DNA from: Bacillota bacterium
Lineage (GTDB): Bacteria > Bacillota > Clostridia > Oscillospirales > Acutalibacteraceae
DNA: 25,725 bases
Assembly: GCA_029007015.1 (NCBI GenBank)
Contig: JAQXHB010000069.1
Location: forward strand, 1 to 25,725
Reading direction: 5' to 3'
Shown: one piece after another, positions 8,407-14,520 of the stretch
How positions within the stretch are numbered: the stretch's first letter is position 1
Layout of the letters: the number at the start of each line of letters is the position of its first letter
Notes under the pieces: model-generated
Databases searched by the model: none
Seen by the model: only the letters and a program-made list of their open reading frames with translations
What the model was told of the DNA's origin: nothing
Position numbers and translations under genes: made by a program

Positions 8407-9074
8407 TGCTTGACCACCTTATAACCCACACCGCGCATGGTAACTATTTTGAAGTCGCTGTTATCCCTGAATCGCTCCCTGAGCCGGCCGATATGAACAT
8501 CTACGGTGTGCGGGTCGCTGTCATTGCCGTAGCCCCAAATTTCATCCATAAGTTGCTGGCGGGTAAAAATTCTGCCCGGATAAGACGCCATCTTATACAG
8601 CAGCATAAACTCCTTTTGCGGCAAAACGACCGACTCGTTTTCGGTGGTGACGGTCAGCGAGTCGCACTCCAAAACGGTGTTTCCGATGACCTGTCTGCGC
8701 TCGTTTATCATCTGTGCGCGGCGCAGCAGGGCGCCCACTCGCAGTACCATTTCATTGACATTGACCGGCTTTATCATGTAATCGTCGGTGCCCGACAGAA
8801 AGCCCATGCGCATATCGTCAAACGCATCCTTGGCCGTTATCATCATGACCGGTGTGCTGTTGCCGCTCTCGCGCAGTTCTCTTACAAACCGGTACCCGTC
8901 CATGACCGGCATCATAATATCGGAAATAATGAGGTCGTAGTAATCGTTATCCATGGCTTCGAGCGCCTCTTGGCCGTTTGAAACACCTTTGACGGTGTAG
9001 CCGTTTTTCATAAGCACATGGGAAAACAGTTGGCGCAGTTCTCTGTCGTCCTCGGCAATCAAAATTTTGAGCAT
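8403..9074 (-). CDS. OmpR/PhoB-family response regulator
   Basis: A 223-residue DNA-binding response regulator. The receiver domain (about 1-118) has the acidic pair E8/D9/D10, the phospho-acceptor D52 (IISDIMMPVMDGY) and the conserved T and K (MITAKD). The C-terminal winged helix (about 125-223) ends with the typical DVHIGRLRERF...MRGVGYKV. A good AGGAGG lies 8 nt before the ATG. OmpR-type regulators bind tandem repeats 10-11 bp apart, upstream of or over the -35. The 11-bp RTTGA repeats at four promoters in this window fit that habit, so this protein is the natural candidate to bind them, including the promoter of its own operon. This link is inference from geometry and proximity. Confidence 0.95.
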   Translation of the reverse strand: MLKILIAEDDRELRQLFSHVLMKNGYTVKGVSNGQEALEAMDNDYYDLIISDIMMPVMDGYRFVRELRESGNSTPVMMITAKDAFDDMRMGFLSGTDDYMIKPVNVNEMVLRVGALLRRAQMINERRQVIGNTVLECDSLTVTTENESVVLPQKEFMLLYKMASYPGRIFTRQQLMDEIWGYGNDSDPHTVDVHIGRLRERFRDNSDFKIVTMRGVGYKVVKQ

Positions 9075-9107
9075 ATAAAAATCCTCCTAAACGGTTGTTC
9101 ACAGGTA

Positions 9108-9845
9108 TCAGACATTCTTTTTAACCCGTTTTTCAAATTTGCTGCGCATTTCTCTCAGATGTTCAGACAGCGGACGGTCGGTATGAAGCGGACGGAAAAA
9201 GTGGTATTTCTGTGCCGTCGCTTCGTAGTGGCGGCGAATGTCGGCCTTCAGGGTTTCGTACTTGACCACCACATCATTTTCCTCGGCAAAGGTTTTCAGT
9301 TTTGCGACCAGTTGCACCGAATGAGCCACATCTATCAAAAAGACGCCGAAGAACAGCCCGATAACAAATGAAAAGGCGAGGTTTTGCGACAGCCAGCGTA
9401 TGGCGCTCAAAATATTCGGGTGAATTAAAAAGTAATAGAGTGCGCCGAGCGCCGCCCATATCAGCGAAAACTTGGGGCAGATTATACCCTGAACATTTCC
9501 CCATTCGTTGGTGTAGTCCCACAGCCTGACCTTGATGACTTTGAGCGCCAGTATGCCGGCGATGTACTCAATGGCGGTCATGCACACCGCCATGGCGGCA
9601 AAAAGCACCACCTTGTTCCAAAACCGGCTGTCGATAATGCTGTGCTTTTCAAGCGAGGCGATAAGATACATCAGGCACAGGCCGAAGCCGTAAAGCGGCA
9701 AATACGGGCCGGTGCAAAAGCCGGGGTTAATCCACCTGCGCTCGGGATTGGCAGAGGAGATAAAGCGGCGATAGAGCACCTCCAGCACCCAGCCCGAAAC
9801 CGAGCCGACAAAAAAGAGAAAGGCTAATTCCAAAACTACATTCAT
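9108..9845 (-). CDS. CmpB-domain (PF06541-type) membrane protein
   Basis: A 245-residue membrane protein with the domain annotated as 'putative ABC transporter type IV / CmpB'; the true function of this family is unsettled. TM segments lie near residues 4-24, 48-66, 78-104, 125-142 and 155-175. The family features are present: GSVSGWVLEVLYRRF, N-P-G-F-C-T-G-P-Y-L-P-L-Y-G-F-G, E-Y-I-A-G, and L-W-D-Y. A charged cytoplasmic tail of about 60 residues ends in KRVKKNV. It follows the longer CmpB protein by 13 nt and precedes the response regulator by 33 nt. Co-transcription with the two-component system suggests a sensing or effector role at the membrane. The SD is weak (GGTTGTGAG), consistent with coupling. 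Confidence 0.85.
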   Translation of the reverse strand: MNVVLELAFLFFVGSVSGWVLEVLYRRFISSANPERRWINPGFCTGPYLPLYGFGLCLMYLIASLEKHSIIDSRFWNKVVLFAAMAVCMTAIEYIAGILALKVIKVRLWDYTNEWGNVQGIICPKFSLIWAALGALYYFLIHPNILSAIRWLSQNLAFSFVIGLFFGVFLIDVAHSVQLVAKLKTFAEENDVVVKYETLKADIRRHYEATAQKYHFFRPLHTDRPLSEHLREMRSKFEKRVKKNV

Positions 9846-9858
9846 TTTTTCTCACAAC

Positions 9859-10866
9859 CTATTTCTGCTCAGAAAACTCCATGTTGGCGTAGATTTTTTC
9901 CATTCTTTCGTTTGGGAAGCGTCTGTCTATAAACTCTCCAAACGAACTTGTCGGCGCAATGCCCTCAACCCGCTGTGACCACCTGAATGTGGACACGCAC
10001 GACATAAACGCATTGAACGCAAAGAATACCACCAGCACCCAAGTGGCTATTTTACCGACATTGTTCGGGATTTTCAGTATCAGTTTGGCCATCCTCGGGT
10101 AGATGTTTTTTATCCACAGCACGCCGAGCAATCCCCAAAAGACCGAATAAAGCAGGCAGATGCGCCCGTTTATGTTAAACGGCAGATGGCTGTAATCCCA
10201 CGAGCGCGACCCGAATATAATTTCCTGCCCCAGGGAGCATAAGTATTCTACAACACTGCCGACGGCCATGCCGCCAAAAAAGGATATCCACGCGCTTCTG
10301 TTCCTAAACTTGTAAAGGCAGGCGGTCAGCGCCACCGCACCGACGCCGTAGAGCAAATTGAACGGGCCGTACACCATACCCTGACGGCTTTCTATGTATC
10401 CGTTGGTAATGAGACACCACAGCATCTCAATGACAACGCCGGCAAAACTGCCAACAAAGCAAATGAGCAGTATTTTATACAAATTCAGTCCCTTGGCGAA
10501 GTGCTGTGACCGGTTTTCGTCGTAATCAATAGAGGCGTTGGCCGGCGCTGTCGCAATAAATCTGCGTTTCTTTCTCTGCTTGCAGATATCGTTCCAGCGG
10601 GCATTCAGTTCATCGCTCACAGCGTATGTCTGCGACAGCGTTTTGGTCAAGTTGGAGGTGGCTCGCTTGAGCGAACCGGACATCCGCTCCACTTCCGCCT
10701 CGTCAAAATCGGGCTGCAGCATTTCACTGTAAAACCCGGTCATTTCCGCCCGAGTGGCACTGACCACCTCAGACAGACGCAGACTCTCCTTTTCAATTTC
10801 CGACATTTCCTCTGCCGTTATCGGACGCTCCTCGTCCGCCTTGATTTTAACCGACTTCAATTTCAT
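9859..10866 (-). CDS. CmpB-domain membrane protein with N-terminal helical/coiled-coil extension
   Basis: A 335-residue protein with a soluble, charged, probably coiled-coil N-terminal part (about 1-128, rich in E/K/R/S, no signal peptide) followed by a CmpB-type membrane domain from about residue 131. Family features: F-V-G-S-F-A-G-V-V-I-E-M-L-W, S-R-Q-G-M-V-Y-G-P-F-N-L-L-Y-G-V-G, E-Y-L-C-S-L, S-R-S-W-D-Y, and N-G-R-I-C-L. It is thus a divergent paralogue of the next gene with an added cytosolic module. GAGGAGG stands about 7 nt before the ATG. It is the first gene of the four-gene operon ending with the kinase and is driven by a GTTGA-box promoter. The coiled coil could contact the kinase or a cell-wall protein, but nothing in the sequence proves this. 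Confidence 0.85.
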   Translation of the reverse strand: MKLKSVKIKADEERPITAEEMSEIEKESLRLSEVVSATRAEMTGFYSEMLQPDFDEAEVERMSGSLKRATSNLTKTLSQTYAVSDELNARWNDICKQRKKRRFIATAPANASIDYDENRSQHFAKGLNLYKILLICFVGSFAGVVIEMLWCLITNGYIESRQGMVYGPFNLLYGVGAVALTACLYKFRNRSAWISFFGGMAVGSVVEYLCSLGQEIIFGSRSWDYSHLPFNINGRICLLYSVFWGLLGVLWIKNIYPRMAKLILKIPNNVGKIATWVLVVFFAFNAFMSCVSTFRWSQRVEGIAPTSSFGEFIDRRFPNERMEKIYANMEFSEQK

Positions 10867-10960
10867 TTTCTCTCCTCCTCAAGATGCTCGAAGCAGTTTT
10901 CTGTGTCAAATCACCCACCGCTAATTTATGAAAAAGCATAACATTCTATTATTATTCTAC

Positions 10961-11004
10961 ATTCTACACGCCCATTGTCAACCCATCGTCAATTCAAGTT
11001 CAAC
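10961..11004 (-). promoter_or_regulatory. Promoter of CmpB/two-component operon with GTTGA box
   Basis: Minus-strand GTTGA (11004-11000), ATTGA (10993-10989) and GTTGA (10982-10978) are 11 bp apart. Exactly 11 nt follow, then TAGAAT (10966-10961). The leader to the ATG at 10866 is about 90 nt. Since the response regulator gene is in this operon, autoregulation is likely. Confidence 0.75.
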
Positions 11005-11008
11005 GATT

Positions 11009-11052
11009 GTTGATTTTCCGTTGAATATGGGTTGAAATATTTGCTGTAAAAT
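11009..11052 (+). promoter_or_regulatory. Promoter of AI-2E-type permease gene with GTTGA box
   Basis: Three perfect GTTGA copies at 11009, 11020 and 11031 (11-bp period) are followed by exactly 11 nt and TAAAAT (11047-11052). This is a mirror image of the box at 10978-11004, with 4 nt between the two innermost half-sites, so 10978-11035 is a 3+3 palindromic array serving divergent promoters. Confidence 0.75.
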
Positions 11053-11093
11053 GATAAAATGATAAAACGGGTTTAAAAAAAGGAATGGTGCGT

Positions 11094-12239
11094 ATGGTTA
11101 AGAAACTCGAAACAAAAACAATTATCAAAATACTGGCGGCAGTATTTGCGCTCTATTTGTGTATTCACTACTGGCCCAATATTTCGTGGCTCATCGCCTC
11201 GGTATTTTCGGCTGCGTCTCCCCTGCTTGCAGGCTGCTGTATCGCCTACACTCTCAACATACTTATGAGTTTCTACGAGCGTCACTTTTTTCCAAATTCG
11301 GCAAAAAAGTTTGTCATCAAGGCGCGCAGACCGTCCAGCCTCTTGCTGGCGATAGTCACCCTGCTCGCCGTCATCGCACTCATAGCCGCTCTCATTGTGC
11401 CGCAACTTATCTCCTGCGTCAAACTGCTGGTAACGGAAGTGCCGGGTGCCATCAGTTTTCTGCTCAAGAAACTCGAAGAAGCGGGCATTTTGTCAGACGA
11501 TGTCTTTAACCAACTTACGGCCGTCGACTGGCAATCCAAAATCGGGCAAATCGCCAACACGCTGCTGTCGGGTATCAGCAATGTAATGGACATCATCGTC
11601 TCGACGGTGTCGACTGTGATATCGGGCATCACCACCGCGTTTTTGGCAATCATCTTTTCCATCTATCTGCTGGTCGGCAAAGATAAACTCGGCCGCCAGT
11701 GCAGGTTGCTTATGAAGCGCTATATCCCCCAGAAGGGATGTGCCAAAATCGAGCATCTGTTAACCGAACTCGACGACTGTTTTCACCGCTTTATCGTCGG
11801 TCAGTGCGCCGAGGCTGTCATTCTGGGCAGTCTGTGCGCACTGGGTATGATTGTCCTGCGTCTGCCCTACGCGCCGATGATTGGCGCCGTAATCGCATTT
11901 ACCGCACTGATACCCATTGTGGGAGCCTTTATCGGCGGTGCGGTCGGTGCCTTCCTGATACTCATGGAGTCGCCCGTTCAGGCGTTGATTTTTGTAATTT
12001 TTCTCATCATACTGCAACAGGTCGAGGGCAATGTTATTTACCCTAAGGTGGTAGGCTCGTCCATCGGACTTCCCGGTGTTTGGGTGCTGGCGGCCGTTAC
12101 CATCGGCGGCGGTGTGCTGGGCATTCTCGGCATGTTGCTGGCCGTGCCCTGCGCCGCGTGCATCTACCGGCTTCTGCGTGAGAATGTCAAGCGGCCGCCC
12201 GCCGACAAGGCCGGCGCCAAATCAGAGCCGCAAGCCTGA
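11094..12239 (+). CDS. AI-2E/YtvI-family permease
   Basis: A 381-residue multi-pass membrane protein of the AI-2E family (PF01594; relatives include TqsA, PerM, YtvI and Na+/H+ antiporter-like members). Hydrophobic segments occur near residues 10-50, 70-95, 155-185, 215-265 and 270-345. The family end is clear: LPIVGAFIGG-like TALIPIVGAFIGGAVGA, then QQVEGNVIYPKVVG and GGVLGILGMLLAVPCAA. An ATG at 11085 is in frame, but the SD AAAGGA (11079-11084) is directly against it. The ATG at 11094 is about 9 nt from the SD and is preferred. It stands alone between its GTTGA-box promoter and a strong terminator, opposite the two-component operon. Transported substrate unknown. Confidence 0.9.
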   Translation: MVKKLETKTIIKILAAVFALYLCIHYWPNISWLIASVFSAASPLLAGCCIAYTLNILMSFYERHFFPNSAKKFVIKARRPSSLLLAIVTLLAVIALIAALIVPQLISCVKLLVTEVPGAISFLLKKLEEAGILSDDVFNQLTAVDWQSKIGQIANTLLSGISNVMDIIVSTVSTVISGITTAFLAIIFSIYLLVGKDKLGRQCRLLMKRYIPQKGCAKIEHLLTELDDCFHRFIVGQCAEAVILGSLCALGMIVLRLPYAPMIGAVIAFTALIPIVGAFIGGAVGAFLILMESPVQALIFVIFLIILQQVEGNVIYPKVVGSSIGLPGVWVLAAVTIGGGVLGILGMLLAVPCAACIYRLLRENVKRPPADKAGAKSEPQA

Positions 12240-12262
12240 TGGCTGAACGGCATTTGAGATGT

Positions 12263-12295
12263 AAAAACAGCGGCAGTGATTGCCGCTGTTTTTTT
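12263..12295 (+). terminator. Rho-independent terminator after the permease gene
   Basis: ACAGCGGCA (12267-12275) and TGCCGCTGT (12281-12289) form a perfect 9-bp stem with a GTGAT loop, preceded by A4 and followed by T6. It lies 23 nt after the stop codon. Confidence 0.92.
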
Positions 12296-12322
12296 GTGCT
12301 TTGTATGAAAATTTACATCATT

Positions 12323-12920
12323 TTAATGTATATCTTTCTTAGTGTATTTCAGATAAGAGGTAATTACTCCACCGATTCCTATAACTGCACCGATAGCAAC
12401 TAAAGTTAAATCCAAACTGCCGTTAGATACAATATCGGCCCCCTCGCAATATCCAAAGGGCGTTATGTACTTGAGAAACTCGGCTACATCGGCAATGTTT
12501 GCAATCAGATTGAGAAAATACATCATTGCGGCAATGCCCAGTCCCACACCTGCGCTGCCTTTGCGAAGAAAAGCCGAAATACCGAAGCAAATTCCCGCCA
12601 GTTCTAACTGGAGCAGATAATAGGCGAGATGCAACAGACTTATTTCTTTTAAGGGTATTTCCTCACCGATAGCGGCTATTGAGCCAACAGCAAGCGCATA
12701 AATAATAATATTCATAGCGGTGATTTGGATTAACACAGCAATCAACTTTTCGGTAACAACCCTTTTGCGGCTGACAGGATGAGTCAGCAGAAATTCCGCT
12801 GTTTTGTCCTTTTCTTCTTTACTGAGGATACCTACTGCACAAAGAGCCGCAAAGAACGCACCGCCAAGCCCCAAAACATTGCCGCACTCAACGGCGGAAA
12901 ATCCGATTAAGAAAAAGAAT
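12323..12920 (-). pseudogene. ABC-2-type transporter permease, N-terminally truncated
   Basis: The minus-strand frame ending at 12323 encodes about 200 residues of an ABC-2-type permease, the membrane half of an export system. It has the cytoplasmic hallmark GILSKEEKDKTAEFLLTHPVSRKRVVTEKL (shown in parts: G-I-L-S-K-E-E, then E-F-L-L-T-H-P-V-S-R) followed by four hydrophobic segments and the tail SYLKYTKKDIH. Family members have one or two further N-terminal TM segments (about 270 residues in all). The frame stays open to 13060, but upstream of about 12920 it is only the antisense of a different coding fragment, so the native N-terminus has been lost. No ATPase gene is adjacent. Right-hand limit is approximate. 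Confidence 0.7.
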
Positions 12921-13307
12921 AACCGGATAATAAAGTATATTAGCAGTGCCGCTGCTGTCGCTGCCTGCGCAGCACTGTTTATCCTATTCACACCGCCCGG
13001 ACAGGCTTTTGCGAATACGGTTAAGGGGTGGTTTGCACCGAAAACGATAGTATATGACATAGAGGGCGAAACGGAGTCTAAAACGGTAAAGCCCGCAGTA
13101 ACCGAAAAAAATGACGAGGCGCCCGGATATGTAATATACTTTAGCGACGAGTTTACGGGTGAACGGGCAAACGGCGTACAAACAATTTATTATAACTTCG
13201 ACCGCGAGAGTTATATGCAGATACGCCACGAAACAAAAGACTGTAAATCCCAGCTTGAGGCTGAAGCGGCTAAGCAAAGTTATAAGGAACGCCGCCCATT
13301 TTGTTGA
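12909..13307 (+). pseudogene. Anti-sigma-factor-like / DUF4367-like membrane protein fragment
   Basis: In the plus-strand frame the residues from about 12909 look genuinely coding: a basic stretch (KKKNNRIIKY), a single TM (SSAAAVAACAALFILFT), then PPGQAFANTVKGWF and a polar beta-rich domain (T-I-V-Y-D-I-E-G, G-Y-V-I-Y-F-S-D). This layout resembles the region around the TM of anti-sigma-like proteins with a DUF4367-type outer domain. The cytosolic N-terminal domain is missing; codons before 12909 are only the antisense of the ABC-2 permease. The C-terminus is also short and stops at 13305-13307. No sigma factor gene is next to it. I read it as a truncated remnant. The family assignment is tentative. 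Confidence 0.55.
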
Positions 13308-13375
13308 TAGCGGCAAGCACTCCCGCCTCTCCGGTGAGCCCCTTAAACATATCGCCGTGGATTACATACAGGCTG

Positions 13376-13444
13376 AAAAAGACACACTGCGTAAATCTGC
13401 GTACCGTGATCAGATTTACGCACCCAAAGGGCGCAACGTGTGTC
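13376..13444 (-). terminator. Branched hairpin with T-tract, possible terminator of the AraC/PocR gene
   Basis: Arms of 12 bp (13388-13399 and 13411-13422, 11-nt loop) are enclosed by a second 7-bp pair GACACAC (13381-13387) / GTGTGTC (13438-13444). The inserted 15 nt can form a small GCGCCC-TTT-GGGTGC hairpin. On the minus strand five T follow directly (13380-13376). It lies about 130 nt past the AraC/PocR stop. The interval 13308-13576 holds no convincing gene; a minus-strand frame ending at 13270 (MFKGLTGEAGVLAAINK...) looks coding-like but is unidentified and may be another remnant. Confidence 0.4.
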
Positions 13445-13518
13445 GTTCTCGATGCTATTTATTTTTAAGTATTATAGCACAGAAATTTTAAAAAATCAAA
13501 CTTTTTTCACTTTGAACT

Positions 13519-13565
13519 GGCTTGGTATTGTGTCACTTATATGTGACTCGCACATTACTCAAGCC
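13519..13565 (-). repeat. Nested inverted repeat just downstream of the AraC/PocR gene
   Basis: GGCTTG (13519-13524) pairs with CAAGCC (13560-13565), and inside them GTCAC (13532-13536) pairs with GTGAC (13543-13547). It begins 11 nt after the stop codon and could protect the mRNA 3' end or assist termination; a T/A-rich stretch follows on the minus strand near 13501-13507. Weak evidence. Confidence 0.3.
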
Positions 13566-13576
13566 ATTCTGTCAAG

Positions 13577-14407
13577 TCACCTTCCGCTCGTTTGAGTGCG
13601 GTAATCTGTCGGACTCGCACCGACGGCTTTTTTGAAGGCGGTCGGGAAATAGCCGATATTTGAAAAGCCGCACATCTGCGCAACTGTGCCTATGGGCAAA
13701 TCGCTGGTGCTTAACAGTTTCTTTGCCTGACTGATGCGCAGTTCGGCAATGTATTTTTTAACCGACTTGCCCATATACTGCCGAAACAGATGACTCACGG
13801 TAGATTCCGAGCAAACGCAGGCATGTGCGATATCCCAAATGGTAATGTCGTTCATAAAGTTATGCTGTACATAGGCTAACAGCGAATTAAACACCGCATT
13901 TTTTGTTTCTGTTTCGGGAATGCCCGTGAGCAGTATTTGCAGTAAACTCAGCATATAGCACAGTGGCTTTATCAAGGTGTTTAAGGCTTCCGTATCCTCT
14001 GTTTGATGTTTAAGAGTAGTTTCGTATATGTGCAGTAACTCGGATTTATTAAGAAAAAACTCCTGCGACAGACGGTTTATCCGCTCTGTCGCTTTATTTT
14101 TGCTGATGCCGTATCCGCTTACACTCACAAAGGTCTTTTCATTTACAAAGAAAACATATTCTTCCATTCCCGCATGGCACATGCCGAACAGACAGTCCGG
14201 CCCGTATTGTTTGAAAACCTTTTGCTGAGACTGTATACATTTATCCCACGCATTTCTGTCGGTTTTGACAAGGGAACAAAACGGATGCCTATGAATATTG
14301 TGCTCTAAAAGTCCGCTGATACCCTTGCCGTGCACGGTTACAAATAATCCGCTGTTATTCAAATAGGCAATATATTGATTTATATCATAAATCAGTTTAT
14401 CTTTCAT
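13577..14407 (-). CDS. AraC-family regulator with N-terminal PocR-type sensor domain
   Basis: A 276-residue transcription factor. The N-terminal part (about 1-150) fits the PocR sensory domain, with conserved Cys around H-P-F-C-S-L-V, D-K-C-I-Q-S-Q and L-F-G-M-C-H-A-G-M-E-E. PocR domains sense small ligands such as diols. The C-terminal AraC helix-turn-helix pair is about 175-270 (ITIWDIAHACVCSESTVSHLFR, then IGTVAQMCGFSNIGYFPTAFKK). The frame is open back to 14464, but the promoter at 14424-14452 would lie inside that longer version, so I use the ATG at 14407. The SD is weak (GGGTGA). It is divergent from the FAD oxidoreductase at 14521, and the 21-bp direct repeats between them are the likely operator. 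It probably controls that gene. Confidence 0.9.
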   Translation of the reverse strand: MKDKLIYDINQYIAYLNNSGLFVTVHGKGISGLLEHNIHRHPFCSLVKTDRNAWDKCIQSQQKVFKQYGPDCLFGMCHAGMEEYVFFVNEKTFVSVSGYGISKNKATERINRLSQEFFLNKSELLHIYETTLKHQTEDTEALNTLIKPLCYMLSLLQILLTGIPETETKNAVFNSLLAYVQHNFMNDITIWDIAHACVCSESTVSHLFRQYMGKSVKKYIAELRISQAKKLLSTSDLPIGTVAQMCGFSNIGYFPTAFKKAVGASPTDYRTQTSGR

Positions 14408-14423
14408 ACCGTCACCCGCTGTT

Positions 14424-14452
14424 ATTATACATGAAATTTGCAGGTTTGTAAA
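14424..14452 (-). promoter_or_regulatory. Promoter of the AraC/PocR gene
   Basis: Minus strand TTTACA (14452-14447), a 17-nt spacer and TATAAT (14429-14424). The predicted leader before the ATG at 14407 is only about 10 nt. The -35 overlaps the first unit of the 21-bp repeats, so autoregulation is plausible. Confidence 0.7.
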
Positions 14453-14485
14453 TATTATTTGCAAGAAAATAAATGTAATTTGACA
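14436..14485. promoter_or_regulatory. Three direct repeats with 21-bp period, probable AraC-type operator
   Basis: ATTTGCA at 14436 and 14457 and ATTTGAC at 14478, each 21 bp apart. The first two units also share TAAAT 13 bp further on (14449-14453 and 14470-14474). A 21-bp spacing of direct half-sites is the classic arrangement for AraC-family proteins. The third unit contains TTGACA (14480-14485), a possible -35 for the plus-strand gene, but no good -10 is found 16-18 nt beyond it, which suggests activator dependence. Confidence 0.65.
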
Positions 14486-14520
14486 ATAAACACCGTAAAA
14501 TGAAACCGAGGTGGTTGAAT

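Noticed and set aside
10978..11035. CRISPR-like short repeats
   Set aside because: Units are five bases with an 11-bp phase and mirror symmetry next to -10 boxes, which fits operator sites, not an array.
11085..11093. ATG at 11085 as start of the permease
   Set aside because: The AAAGGA site is directly against it; the ATG at 11094 has normal spacing.
12804..12908. ATG at 12804 as start of the anti-sigma-like frame
   Set aside because: These codons are the exact antisense of the conserved ABC-2 permease segment with the S-K-E-E motif; no ribosome site is present.
13388..13422. Terminal inverted repeats of an insertion sequence
   Set aside because: The arms are 11 nt apart with no transposase and no target duplication; a hairpin explains them better.
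14408..14464. Longer N-terminus of the AraC/PocR protein
   Set aside because: It would include the gene's own -35/-10 promoter and the 21-bp repeats; the family N-terminus fits the ATG at 14407.
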